From: Hyphomonadaceae bacterium BRH_c29
GTDB lineage: Bacteria; Pseudomonadota; Alphaproteobacteria; Caulobacterales; Hyphomonadaceae
DNA length: 64,000 bases
Direction: 5' to 3'
NCBI GenBank assembly: GCA_000961695.1
Contig: LADW01000077.1
Span: 95,964-159,963, forward strand
The translations under genes and the position numbers were made by a program. The number at the start of each line of letters is the position of its first letter. The first letter of the stretch is position 1. The notes under the pieces are model-generated. The model ran no database searches and had not been told where the DNA came from. It saw only the letters and a list, made by a program, of their open reading frames with translations. This document shows, piece by piece, positions 41,886 through 51,080 of the stretch.

Positions 41886-44800
41886 ATGCAGCATCGTGAA
41901 GTTACGCTGGACGACAAATACGATCTTGTCGAGGGCAACGCGTACATGACAGGCATTCAGGCGCTGGTTCGCCTGCCGCTTGACCGCAAGCGCCTGGACC
42001 TCAAAAACGGCGCCAGCACGGCCGGTTTTATCTCCGGTTATCGGGGCTCTCCGCTGGGCGGATACGACCAGCAGCTGAGGGCAGCCCAGAAATGGCTCGA
42101 CACGCATGACATCAAATTCTGGGAAGGCCTGAACGAGGACCTCGGCGCAACGGCCGTCTGGGGCTCGCAACAGCTCGGCCTGTTCCCCGGCGCGAAATAT
42201 GATGGCCTGTTCGGCATCTGGTACGGCAAGGCCCCCGGCGTCGACCGCACGGGTGACGTCTTCAAGCACGCAAACGCCGCCGGCACGTCCGCGCTGGGCG
42301 GTGTGCTCGCCATTGTCGGCGACGACCATAATTGCAAATCCTCCACCCTGCCCTCGCAGTCCGAATTCGCGATGATGGATGCCGAGATCCCGGTGCTGAA
42401 CCCGGCCTCGATCCAGGACGTGCTGGACTATGGCATCCATGGCTGGGAGATGAGCCGCTTCTCCGGCGCCTGGACCGGCATGGTCGCCCTCGCCGACACG
42501 ATGGATTCCGGTTCGGTGGTCAATGTCGACCTCTCACGCTTTCACATCACGGCGCCTGACTTTGCCGTGCCGGATGAAGGCGTGCACATGCGCCGGGGCG
42601 ATACGCCGCTGCTCAAGGAACAGCGTCTGCGCCAGGTGAAGCTGCCCGCCGCGCAGGCCTATGTCCGCGCCAACCGGCTGGATCATGTGATCCTGCCCTC
42701 GCCCAAACCGCGTGTCGGCGTGATTGTCACCGGCCAGGCCGCCCGCGACGTGTTCGAAGCGCTCGCCGCCATCGGCATCGATCCGCAGGAAGCCGGCCGG
42801 CTTGGCCTCGCCGTCTACAAGGTGGCGATGCCCTGGCCGCTGGAACCGGAAGGCGTGCGCGAATTCTGCGCCGGCCTTGAGCGCGTCGTCGTGATCGAGC
42901 ACAAGCGCCCGCTGATCGAAGACCAGCTGCGTTCGGCCCTCTACACCCTGCCCGATGGCCAGCGCCCCGCCATCGAAGGCAAGCGCGACCGGAACGGCAA
43001 GCCGCTCCTGTCCGACATCGCCTCCATCACCATTCCGGAAATGGCCTCCGCCCTGATGCACATCATTCCCGAAGGCTGGGACACGTCCCGCGCCGAGGCC
43101 TATTTCGACCGGGTCGGACGTTCGGGCGAAGCGGCGCGATCCAACGCCTCCCCGACCATCCGCACCCCGCACTTCTGCTCGGGCTGCCCGCACAACACGT
43201 CCACCAATGTGCCGGAAGGCTCACGCGCCCTTGCCGGTATCGGCTGCCATTACATGGCGAACTTCATGCCCGACCGGAAAACCGACATGACCAGCCAGAT
43301 GGGGGGCGAAGGCATCGCCTGGGTCGGCCAGCACTGGGCGACCGAAGAGCCGCACGTCTTCGTGAACCTTGGCGACGGCACCTATTCGCACTCCGGCAGC
43401 CTCGCCATCCGCGCGGCAGTCACGTCCGGCGCGACCATGACCTACAAGATACTCTACAATGACGCCGTCGCCATGACCGGGGGCCAGCATGTGGAGTCCG
43501 GCCAGACACCGGCCCAGATCGCCCAACAGGTCCGCGCTGAAGGCGTGAAGACAATCGTCGTCGTCACCGAAGACCCGACACGCTACGCCAATGTCAAAGG
43601 CCTGCCCGGCGGCGTGAAGATCTATGACCGCGACGAACTTGATGACGTGCAGCAGACCCTGCGCCAGACGCCCGGCGTCTCGGTCATCATCTATGACCAG
43701 ATCTGCGCGACGGAGAAACGCCGCCGCGCCAAGCGCGGCCTGCGTGCACCGGATCGCACACGCGTCATCATCAATACCGATGTCTGCGAGGGCTGCGGCG
43801 ACTGTTCAGTCAAGTCGAACTGCCTGTCTGTAGAGCCGGTGGAAACAGACCTCGGCCGCAAGCGCCGGATCAATCAGTCCACGTGCAACACAGACCTCTC
43901 CTGCCTCAAGGGCTTCTGCCCGAGCTTTGTCACCATCACCGATGGCGAGGAAGCCTGGGAAGACCAGCCACGCCCGGTGTTCAGCGCTGAGGGCCTGCCC
44001 CTGCCCGAGACACCAAGCCTGGCACAGCCCTACAACGTCCTGTTCACCGGCGTCGGTGGCACGGGTGTCACCACGGTTGCCGCCGTGCTCGCCATGGCGG
44101 CCCATGTGGACGGACACGCCGCTTCCAGCCTCGACATGACAGGCCTCGCCCAGAAGGGCGGCCCGGTCCTGTCGCACATCCGCTTCGCGCGGGAGCCGGA
44201 CATGATCTCGACCGGCCGCGTGCCGCCTGCCAGCGCCGATGTCGTCATCGCCTGCGACCTGGTCGTGGCGGCGGGCGGCGACGCCCTGAACCTGATGGAT
44301 GCAGACCGCACGGCGGCCTATGCAAACTCGGACGTCACCCCGACCAGCGAATTCATCCGCAACCGGTCGAAGCGTTTCGAAAGCGATCTCCTCTCTGCCC
44401 GCGTGAAGCGGCAGGCGACGGAGTTCGAAGCCTTCGACGCCGAAGCGCTCGCCATGGGCTATCTGCACGAAGCGATCTACACCAACATGATCATGGCAGG
44501 CTTTGCCTGGCAGAAGGGTCGCCTGCCGATCTCGCTGCGTGCGCTTTACCGCGCCATCCGCCTGAATGGCACGAAGGTGGAAGACAATATGGCCGCCTTT
44601 AATATCGGCCGCATCGCTGCGGCGGATCCGGCCCGCCTGATCAAGCAGGAAGACCCGCGCGGTGAAACCGCCGAGAAGCCGCTGGACGAGCTGATCGAAG
44701 ATCGCGCCGCCCGCCTTGTCGCCTATCAGAACGATGCCTATGCCGCCAAATATCGCGACATCGTCGCCAAGGTGCGCGCCGCCGAAGAGGCCGCCGGGCT

Positions 44801-45344
44801 TGGCGACAAGCTGACCCGCGCAGCGGCGACCTATGCCTACAAGGTCATGGCCTACAAGGACGAGTATGAAGTCGCCCGTCTCTTCACCGATGGAAGCTTT
44901 GCAAAACAGCTCGCCAGCCAGTTCAAGGGCGGCAAGCTGCGCTTCTGGCTCGCGGCGCCGATGATCGCCAAGAAAGACCAGCACGGCCATCTGCAGAAAA
45001 AGCATTTCGGCCAGTGGATGATGCTGGGCTTCAAGCTGCTCGCCAAGTTCAAAGGCCTGCGCGGCACCCGGCTGGACTTCTTCGGTTATACCGAGGAACG
45101 TCAGCATGAGCGCAAGCTGCGCGACGATTATCTCGCGGGCCTGACGCGCATCGCATCCGAGCTGTCGGCGAAGAACCTCGATCTCGCCATCGCGCTCGCC
45201 AGCGTGCCGGACGAAATCCGCGGCTTCGGCCACGTGAAGGATGCCGCCCTCACCCAGGCAAAGGCCAAAGAAGCCGACCTCTGGGCCGGCTGGCCGGAGG
45301 GCAAGCTGCCGACCACAAAAACCACGCTGATCGCCGCAGAATAG
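41886..45344 (+). CDS. fused indolepyruvate ferredoxin oxidoreductase (IorA-IorB)
   Basis: 1152 aa from ATG 41886 (TTG 15 bp upstream is the track start). The N-terminal pyrimidine/TPP domains include STAGFISGYRGSPLGGYD and GDDHNCKSST; the TPP-Mg site lies near NLGDGTYSHSG (about residue 495). Then a 4Fe-4S region (CEGCGDCSVKSNC; CLKGFCPSF) and the gamma domain NVLFTGVGGTGVTTVAAVLA. The C-terminal ~350 residues resemble DUF6537. The enzyme oxidatively decarboxylates aryl pyruvates to acyl-CoA. IorA and IorB are fused, as in many proteobacteria. No clear SD upstream. Confidence 0.93.
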   Translation: MQHREVTLDDKYDLVEGNAYMTGIQALVRLPLDRKRLDLKNGASTAGFISGYRGSPLGGYDQQLRAAQKWLDTHDIKFWEGLNEDLGATAVWGSQQLGLFPGAKYDGLFGIWYGKAPGVDRTGDVFKHANAAGTSALGGVLAIVGDDHNCKSSTLPSQSEFAMMDAEIPVLNPASIQDVLDYGIHGWEMSRFSGAWTGMVALADTMDSGSVVNVDLSRFHITAPDFAVPDEGVHMRRGDTPLLKEQRLRQVKLPAAQAYVRANRLDHVILPSPKPRVGVIVTGQAARDVFEALAAIGIDPQEAGRLGLAVYKVAMPWPLEPEGVREFCAGLERVVVIEHKRPLIEDQLRSALYTLPDGQRPAIEGKRDRNGKPLLSDIASITIPEMASALMHIIPEGWDTSRAEAYFDRVGRSGEAARSNASPTIRTPHFCSGCPHNTSTNVPEGSRALAGIGCHYMANFMPDRKTDMTSQMGGEGIAWVGQHWATEEPHVFVNLGDGTYSHSGSLAIRAAVTSGATMTYKILYNDAVAMTGGQHVESGQTPAQIAQQVRAEGVKTIVVVTEDPTRYANVKGLPGGVKIYDRDELDDVQQTLRQTPGVSVIIYDQICATEKRRRAKRGLRAPDRTRVIINTDVCEGCGDCSVKSNCLSVEPVETDLGRKRRINQSTCNTDLSCLKGFCPSFVTITDGEEAWEDQPRPVFSAEGLPLPETPSLAQPYNVLFTGVGGTGVTTVAAVLAMAAHVDGHAASSLDMTGLAQKGGPVLSHIRFAREPDMISTGRVPPASADVVIACDLVVAAGGDALNLMDADRTAAYANSDVTPTSEFIRNRSKRFESDLLSARVKRQATEFEAFDAEALAMGYLHEAIYTNMIMAGFAWQKGRLPISLRALYRAIRLNGTKVEDNMAAFNIGRIAAADPARLIKQEDPRGETAEKPLDELIEDRAARLVAYQNDAYAAKYRDIVAKVRAAEEAAGLGDKLTRAAATYAYKVMAYKDEYEVARLFTDGSFAKQLASQFKGGKLRFWLAAPMIAKKDQHGHLQKKHFGQWMMLGFKLLAKFKGLRGTRLDFFGYTEERQHERKLRDDYLAGLTRIASELSAKNLDLAIALASVPDEIRGFGHVKDAALTQAKAKEADLWAGWPEGKLPTTKTTLIAAE

Positions 45345-45458
45345 CCGACTCTACGCTCCTCCTAATCCTGTTCCAGCCTGAATTCTCAATGTTGTCCGAC
45401 ACAATCACTGTGTTACTTATAGTTGATATTCGCGGACCGCACCGGCTGGAGAAACAAA

Positions 45459-47087
45459 ATGAGAATCGATTGGCGGGAATGGCTACGGCCAGTTTCGATG
45501 CGTGTTTTGTCTCCTGAGGGCAAGCCCTCCAGAGGCGAGTTGATTCTGTTTGCCGGCATCGTTGTGACAGCGATTATCTTCCGCTTCGTCACCCTCACAA
45601 AGGACGCTTTCTGGATCGATGAGGGGTTGACCTGGGCGATTGTCGATCTGCCGTTCAGCTATCTGTGGACCGTGCCATTCGATGCGCACCCACCGCTTTA
45701 TTATACGATACAAAAGGCCTGGCTAATCTTTGGCGACAGTGAATTCGCAATGCGATCCCTGTCAGCCCTGCTCGGTTTGGCCCTGCCGGCCGTCATGTTC
45801 CCCTTCATCCGAAAACATCTCGGCGTCCGGTCCGCGGCACTGGTCGCCTGCTTGGTCCTGCTGTCCTACACGCTGATCGTACACTCCAGCACGATACGCT
45901 CCTACGCCCTATTGCTGATCTTCGGCACGGCAGCGGCGATACAGATCATCGAGCTGACCTCGCTCAGCGACCTGAGCCTAAAAAGCCGGGAAGTCCGCAA
46001 CCGCAGCTTGTTATATATCCTGTACCAGACGGCCGCTCTTTACACGCACTTGATCGCGATCGTGCACGCAGCGGCCTTGGGCGCCTCGATCGTGCTGGTA
46101 AGTTTCCTGATTCATAGGCGCCTCACACCGACGCTGAAAGTTCTTGGCGCCGTTGCCGCTATAAATGCCATTGTCGTGGCATTATGGGCGCCCTGGCCGT
46201 TGTTCATGATGGCCTCTGCGGACGATTTCGGCTGGTTACACCAGGCAAGTATCATCGGTGCCATTAAGACCTTCAGCGAGACCGTGGGCCCGAACGGGTT
46301 CGGCAAGTTTGGCGAAGCCCCGATTCTGCTATTACTGGCGACAGGACTGATCTTTTCCATACGCCGGGCGCCACCCCCGATTCTCGTGTTCATCATCGCC
46401 AATCTGGTTGCCATTCCGGCGGCCGTCTATGTCACGGGCTTTATCAAGCCGGTCTTCATGGAGCGGACGATCCTGCAGGCAATCCTGGGAGGGAGCGTGG
46501 CTCTGGTGGTGCTGCTCCGCTGCCTGCCGTCAAATACCCTGCGCCAAGGTCTGACCGCCGGCCTCCTGATGATCTATGGCGCGTCTTGCGTCACCTACGT
46601 TACACGGAGCGGTCAGCTGAAATACCAGGGCGACAAACTTCAGCTGGTCGAGAATTTTCGTAATGTAGCAGCGCAAATTTCCAAAACCGGAAATTCCGAA
46701 GCAATCCTGATCTGCCGCGAGGATCAGGAGATCCCGGCGCTCTATTATTACATGCGGAATTACCCGGAAAAGACATGGCTGCTAATCAAGGACGACCAGA
46801 CCTACACGATTGACCCGGAACACTGGATCAATTTCAAGAAGGTCCCGGTCAGCCAGCGAACACTGGACCTGATCGCGAAACCAGTTCCTGCGACAGCCGT
46901 CGAAAGCCGATTTGATCGGCTGGACCTCGTTATCAGTCGGGGCTGCCTCTACACATGGCAAAGTCAGGAACCGATGGTCCAATCCATGGGCTATGAATTT
47001 TCTGGCGAATCCCATTTCGCCTGGGTGACAGACCGGGTCTACTTACTCCACAATACACCGCGGAAACTGACGCCCTCGCAAAAGTAG
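45459..47087 (+). CDS. GT39-type membrane glycosyltransferase
   Basis: 542 aa from ATG 45459 with GGAG 7 nt upstream; the track ORF is 12 codons longer. GT-C fold: about ten hydrophobic segments to residue ~390, first-loop motif WIDEGLTWA and DAHPPLYYT, typical of PMT/ArnT-like enzymes that use polyprenyl-phosphate sugars. The C-terminal ~150 residues face the periplasm. It uses A/T-ending codons (for example TTA, ATA, TAT) more often than its neighbours, hinting at different origin. No partner sugar-lipid gene is adjacent, so the acceptor (protein, lipid or polysaccharide) is unknown. Confidence 0.83.
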   Translation: MRIDWREWLRPVSMRVLSPEGKPSRGELILFAGIVVTAIIFRFVTLTKDAFWIDEGLTWAIVDLPFSYLWTVPFDAHPPLYYTIQKAWLIFGDSEFAMRSLSALLGLALPAVMFPFIRKHLGVRSAALVACLVLLSYTLIVHSSTIRSYALLLIFGTAAAIQIIELTSLSDLSLKSREVRNRSLLYILYQTAALYTHLIAIVHAAALGASIVLVSFLIHRRLTPTLKVLGAVAAINAIVVALWAPWPLFMMASADDFGWLHQASIIGAIKTFSETVGPNGFGKFGEAPILLLLATGLIFSIRRAPPPILVFIIANLVAIPAAVYVTGFIKPVFMERTILQAILGGSVALVVLLRCLPSNTLRQGLTAGLLMIYGASCVTYVTRSGQLKYQGDKLQLVENFRNVAAQISKTGNSEAILICREDQEIPALYYYMRNYPEKTWLLIKDDQTYTIDPEHWINFKKVPVSQRTLDLIAKPVPATAVESRFDRLDLVISRGCLYTWQSQEPMVQSMGYEFSGESHFAWVTDRVYLLHNTPRKLTPSQK

Positions 47088-47117
47088 ATCAGCCGACCGT
47101 TCCGAATAGTCACGGAC

Positions 47118-47157
47118 TCCGCCCAAAGGTGGTATGGTTCAAAAAACCATACGGAGG
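47118..47157 (+). promoter_or_regulatory. hairpin abutting the serpin SD
   Basis: GTATGGTT (47132-47139) pairs with AACCATAC (47145-47152) around loop CAAAA, and the SD GGAGG (47153-47157) follows directly. An upstream CTCC (47118-47121) could pair with GGAG, closing an outer stem that hides the SD. The stem could be a translation switch or a protein-binding operator. Confidence 0.5.
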
Positions 47158-47163
47158 ATTCCC

Positions 47164-48492
47164 ATGCGCCGTTTGATCATTCCCGCCGTCACAGCGCTCG
47201 CCGCGCTGGGCGCGTGCCAGCAGCCTGTGACGGAAGAACCAGCTGTGCCGGGCGCCGAAACAGAGCCTGCGCAATATGTGCCTCCAAAACAGGAGCTTCA
47301 GCCCGTGCCGACCACTGTGATGAAACCAGGCCCCGGCGATCCACTGGTCGAGGGCAACAATCGTTTCGCTTGGTCCTTGTATGACGCGCTGAACGATGCG
47401 CCGGGCAATGTGTTCGTCTCCCCTGCTTCGGTGAGCGAAGCCTTCGCCCTGCTCTATCCGGGCGCCGCAGGCGACACGGCCACGCAGATGGCGGGCGTGT
47501 TCGGCTTTGACGGCGTTCCAGCCGAGGCCTTCGTGGGCGGCCAATACGTGTTGAACCACGCCGTGACGGCCGACACCGAGACGGCGAAGCTGACCATCGC
47601 GAATGCCGTCTGGCTGCGCGAGGGCTCGGCGCTTCAGGCGCCTTACCGGCAGGCCGTGGAAGACATCATGAAGGCCAAGGTCGCGCTGGTCGACTTCACC
47701 CAGCCGGTCGCCGCTGCAAAGCTGATCAATGACTGGGTCGAGGATCACACAAACACGCATATCAAGGACCTGATACCGGCAGATGCGATCAATCCTGCCA
47801 TGACCGAACTGATCCTTACCAATGCTGTCTGGTTCAAGGCCGACTGGCAAAGCCCGTTCAAGGCCGAAGCGACCTATGACGGTGCTTTTTACGCGCCGGG
47901 CGGCGAGATCACAGCGAAGCTGATGTCCCAGACGCTGAAGCATGCGCGCTATCTCTCGCGCGACGGCTATGCCGCGCTCGACCTGGATTATGCCGGGGAT
48001 GACTACGCCCTCACCGTGATCCTGCCGGACGCGCAGGACGGCCTCTCCGATATGACCTCGCAGATGGACCCGGCCACCTTCACGAAACTGCTGTCAGACA
48101 TGGACGGCGCAGCGGAGCAGCGCGTTCACGTCGTGCTGCCAAAAGTGAAGATCGAGGCCAACTATGAGCTGAACGATGCCATGATGGCCCTCGGCCTCAG
48201 TGATGCCTTCTCCAGCGATGCAGACTTCTCCGGCCTGATCGAAGGCGCAGGCCCCGGCGATCTCGCGATCAGCAAAGTGCTGCACAAGACCTTCCTGGAG
48301 ATCGACGAGAAAGGCACCGAAGCGGCGGCTGCCACGGCGATCATGATGGAACGCGCCATGATCATGCAGCCGATGGAGGACCCGGTCGAGTTCCGCGCCG
48401 ACCATCCGTTCCTGCTTGCGCTGCGCCACAAGCCGACGGGCATGGTCATGTTCATGGGCCGGGTGGAAGCACCGCCAGCGGCGGAGGAATAG
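47164..48492 (+). CDS. bacterial serpin, lipoprotein
   Basis: 442 aa from ATG 47164, seven nt after GGAGG; the upstream in-frame ATG lies in the hairpin. Lipobox AALGAC (Cys14) anchors it in the envelope. The serpin fold is complete: NVFVSPASVSEAFALLYPGA, NAVWFKADWQSPF, LPKVKIEANYEL and the terminal PTGMVMFMGRV. The hinge EIDEKGTEAAAAT (about 379-391) fits the inhibitory consensus. The reactive loop is Met-rich (IMMERAMIMQPME) and about 4 residues longer than in antitrypsin, so the scissile bond is uncertain. Confidence 0.94.
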   Translation: MRRLIIPAVTALAALGACQQPVTEEPAVPGAETEPAQYVPPKQELQPVPTTVMKPGPGDPLVEGNNRFAWSLYDALNDAPGNVFVSPASVSEAFALLYPGAAGDTATQMAGVFGFDGVPAEAFVGGQYVLNHAVTADTETAKLTIANAVWLREGSALQAPYRQAVEDIMKAKVALVDFTQPVAAAKLINDWVEDHTNTHIKDLIPADAINPAMTELILTNAVWFKADWQSPFKAEATYDGAFYAPGGEITAKLMSQTLKHARYLSRDGYAALDLDYAGDDYALTVILPDAQDGLSDMTSQMDPATFTKLLSDMDGAAEQRVHVVLPKVKIEANYELNDAMMALGLSDAFSSDADFSGLIEGAGPGDLAISKVLHKTFLEIDEKGTEAAAATAIMMERAMIMQPMEDPVEFRADHPFLLALRHKPTGMVMFMGRVEAPPAAEE

Positions 48493-48495
48493 GCC

Positions 48496-48822
48496 CTAGC
48501 CTGCGGGCGAGACTTCCACGTCGACGATCTTGCCCTTCTTGCCGATCTTCTTCAGCTCGCGCTCAAGGTTCTTCTTCTTGACCGTTTTGCGGACATGCTT
48601 GCCGTTCTTCATCGTTACGTCGAGGCGGACATGCTCGTCTGGCCCGTCCAGCGCGTCACCGGTCACGCGGACGGCCGTCCCACCGACATAGACGACGCTC
48701 TTGCCGGCCAGGCCCACCGCATCCACCGCGAGGCCAACGGGCACCGTGACGATCTTGGTGGCGACACAGGCCGGCAGCGTGCCGATCAGGCCCGCGATCA
48801 GGAGGGTTCGGATAACGGACAT
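48496..48822 (-). CDS. small lipoprotein
   Basis: 108 aa. Signal ending in TLPAC (Cys19), then VATKIVTVPVGLAVDAVGLAGKS and a Lys-rich C-terminal half (MKNGKHVRKTVKKKNLERELKKIGKKGK). Resembles the NF038104-type lipoproteins, with ATKIVTVP after the Cys, but function is unknown. It ends 3 bp after the convergent serpin stop and lies 72 bp downstream of lysS on the same strand. Its SD lies in an inverted repeat. Confidence 0.75.
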   Translation of the reverse strand: MSVIRTLLIAGLIGTLPACVATKIVTVPVGLAVDAVGLAGKSVVYVGGTAVRVTGDALDGPDEHVRLDVTMKNGKHVRKTVKKKNLERELKKIGKKGKIVDVEVSPAG

Positions 48823-48827
48823 GGGCA

Positions 48828-48850
48828 GTCTCCCCTTTTTAAAGGGAGAC
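48828..48850 (-). promoter_or_regulatory. inverted repeat covering the lipoprotein SD
   Basis: GTCTCCC and GGGAGAC (7-bp perfect arms, read on either strand). On the minus strand GGGGAG of the downstream arm is the SD, so the hairpin would cover the ribosome site. A second short hairpin, GCACC-TTAC-GGTGC, lies at 48872-48885, between lysS and this one. Confidence 0.5.
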
Positions 48851-48894
48851 TAGCGCAGAGGAGTGTTTAAGGCACCTTACGGTGCTGACAGCCC

Positions 48895-50487
48895 CTAGCC
48901 CCGCGCGAGGGACTCGTCGATCAGGCGGGCCGTATTGTCCTTGCCGTAGAGCGCGGCGAAGCTGCCGAAGCGCGGACCCTGCTCCTGGCCGAGCAGCACT
49001 TCGTAGAGCGCCTTGAACCAGTCTCGCAGGTTCTCGAACCCGTGTTCCTTGCCGATGCTGAAGGTCAGCGTCTGCAGGTTTTCCGGCGTCGGCTCGTCGG
49101 CAAATGTCTTGAGCTGGGCCGAGAGGTCCACCATCGCCGCGCGCTCCTGATCGGTCGGAGCACGATAGGTCTTCGCTGGCAGGATGAAGTCCCGGTAATA
49201 GCTCATCGCATAGCCGGCGAGTTCGTCCAGCAGCGGGTGCGTCTCTGGCGAAGCTTCCGGTGCATAGCGCGAGATGAAGCCCCAGAGCTGCGAGCGGTCT
49301 TCCGGGTTCGCCACGGCGACAAGGTTCAGCAGCAGCGCGAAGCTGACCGGCATGTCCACTTTCGGCGGGTTGCCGGAATGGATGTGCCAGACCGGGTTCT
49401 CGATCTGCCGCTCCGGCTCTTCCGTCGGGTACTTTTCCAGGAAGGTCAGATATTCGTCGACCGCTTTCGGGATGACGTCGAAATAGAGCTTCTTCGCCAC
49501 ACGCGGCTTCTGGAACTGGAACAGGCTGAGGCTCTCGTCCGGCGCATATTTCAGCCAGTCCTCGACCGAGATGCCATTGCCCTTGGTCTTGGAGATCTTC
49601 TCGCCCTTGTCGTCCAGGAACATCTCGTAGACGTATTGCTCCGGCGGCCGCTTGCCGAGGATCTTGGTGATCTTGGAATAGATCGGCGCATTGGCCTGGT
49701 GGTCCTTGCCGAACATTTCGAAGTCGACGCCGAGCGCCGCCCAGCGCATGCCGAAATCGGGCTTCCACTGCATCTTCACATGCCCGCCGGTGACCGGAAG
49801 GGTGAATTCCTTGCCGGACTCGTCCTCAAACGTGACCGTGCCTTTGGCACCATCGACGGACTTCATCGGCACATAGAGGACGTGTCCCGTTTCCGGGTGG
49901 ATCGGCAGGAACGGGCTGTAGGTCGCGCGGCGCTCTTCGCCGAGCGTCGGCAGCATCACGTCCATGATTTCCTGATACTTCTCCGCCGAGCGCAGCAGCA
50001 TCTCGTCGAACCGGCCGGACTTGTAGCAATCGGTCGCCGAGAGAAATTCATACTGGAAGCCGAATTGATCCAGGAAGGCGCAGAGGCGCGCATTCATGTT
50101 GCGGCCATAGGACTCGGCCGTGCCGAACGGGTCCGGCACAGAGGTCAGCGGCTGTTGCAGATAGGCCTGCAGCTTTTCCGGGTTCGGCACGGTCGGCGGC
50201 ACTTTGCGCATGCCGTCCATGTCGTCGGACACGCAGATCAGACGCGTCGGGATCTGACCCTTTGTCAGCACTTCAAACGCGTGGCGCACCATCGTGGTGC
50301 GGACAACTTCGCCGAACGTGCCGATGTGCGGCAGGCCCGAGGGGCCATAGCCTGTCTCGAAGATGACCGGGTCGCCGTCCTTTCGCTGGCCAGCCTGCTT
50401 CTGCTGCTCGACGCGCTTGTTCAGCGCGCGTGCCAGCTCGAAGGGCCATGCCTTGGCAGTTTCGGCGAGGACGGAGAAATCGGTCAT
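48895..50487 (-). CDS. lysS: class I lysyl-tRNA synthetase
   Basis: 530 aa. The class I signatures are present: PHIGTFGE (HIGH-like, 53-60) and KISKTKGN (KMSKS-like, near residue 300). Class I LysRS, unrelated to the class II form, is typical of alphaproteobacteria and archaea. The C-terminal part is the alpha-helical anticodon-binding bundle. Adjacent genes are unrelated. It should be essential unless a second LysRS exists elsewhere. Confidence 0.95.
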   Translation of the reverse strand: MTDFSVLAETAKAWPFELARALNKRVEQQKQAGQRKDGDPVIFETGYGPSGLPHIGTFGEVVRTTMVRHAFEVLTKGQIPTRLICVSDDMDGMRKVPPTVPNPEKLQAYLQQPLTSVPDPFGTAESYGRNMNARLCAFLDQFGFQYEFLSATDCYKSGRFDEMLLRSAEKYQEIMDVMLPTLGEERRATYSPFLPIHPETGHVLYVPMKSVDGAKGTVTFEDESGKEFTLPVTGGHVKMQWKPDFGMRWAALGVDFEMFGKDHQANAPIYSKITKILGKRPPEQYVYEMFLDDKGEKISKTKGNGISVEDWLKYAPDESLSLFQFQKPRVAKKLYFDVIPKAVDEYLTFLEKYPTEEPERQIENPVWHIHSGNPPKVDMPVSFALLLNLVAVANPEDRSQLWGFISRYAPEASPETHPLLDELAGYAMSYYRDFILPAKTYRAPTDQERAAMVDLSAQLKTFADEPTPENLQTLTFSIGKEHGFENLRDWFKALYEVLLGQEQGPRFGSFAALYGKDNTARLIDESLARG

Positions 50488-50575
50488 CTTGGATTGTCAG
50501 TCATTGTTGAGAATTAATGGGCTGGCCGGGCGTAATGGCCCCACCCCACAGCGTCAAGCGAGCCCGGCCATCGCG

Positions 50576-50639
50576 ATGTAAGAAATATTTGACATGTCAA
50601 ATATCTTTGACTACATGGCATGTAAGAAATCTTTTACAT
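50576..50639. promoter_or_regulatory. cluster of three operator-like palindromes before the membrane protein-XRE pair
   Basis: O1 ATGTAAGAAATATTTGACAT (50576-50595), O2 ATGTCAAATATCTTTGACTACAT (50594-50616) and O3 ATGTAAGAAATCTTTTACAT (50620-50639). O1 and O3 are direct near-copies, 44 bp apart. O1 overlaps a perfect 20-bp palindrome ATATTTGACATGTCAAATAT (50585-50604). Probably bound by the XRE regulator encoded at 51081. Confidence 0.7.
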
Positions 50640-50655
50640 CACAAAGGACGCGCAG

Positions 50656-51078
50656 ATGTCATTCCGAGAGAAAACCGCCTGGGGCATGGGCCTCATCCTG
50701 ATCCTGGCCGGAGCCTGGTATTTCAGCAAAGTCGTCAGCGTTTCGACAGCGCTGGGACATACGTCACCGCCCGATCTCCGCTTCTTCATCGGCTATGTCA
50801 CTCTGGTTGTGATCACTTCGATCATCGTGAACGTCATGCTCGCCATCATGTCCGGCAAGGAGGCCAACGCCCCGGCGGATGAGCGCGAGAAGGCCATTCT
50901 CGACAAGGCAGGCCACTGGGCCGGCTATGTGCTGGCGGTCGGCGCCTTCGGTGGCCTCTGGCACTTTGGCTGGCTCGGCGACGGCAACCTGATGTTCCAC
51001 ATCGTCTTCGGCTCGCTGATGCTGAGCCAGATTGCGGAATATGCGTTCCAGATATTCCTCTATCGCCGGGGCGTTTAA
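50656..51078 (+). CDS. four-TM membrane protein, DUF2178-like
   Basis: 140 aa. Hydrophobic segments near residues 8-24, 43-66, 86-106 and 112-134. The loop ADEREKAILDKAG between TM2 and TM3 is typical of DUF2178-type proteins, which I recall as often paired with a small XRE regulator; family match is not tested. It is followed 2 bp later by the XRE gene, so the two form one transcript under the three-operator promoter. Function unknown; membrane stress or antimicrobial protection is possible. Confidence 0.7.
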   Translation: MSFREKTAWGMGLILILAGAWYFSKVVSVSTALGHTSPPDLRFFIGYVTLVVITSIIVNVMLAIMSGKEANAPADEREKAILDKAGHWAGYVLAVGAFGGLWHFGWLGDGNLMFHIVFGSLMLSQIAEYAFQIFLYRRGV

Positions 51079-51080
51079 CC

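Noticed and set aside
43806-45233. 475-codon ORF antisense to the indolepyruvate oxidoreductase
   Set aside because: Covers the 3' part of a clearly coding gene; no independent evidence.
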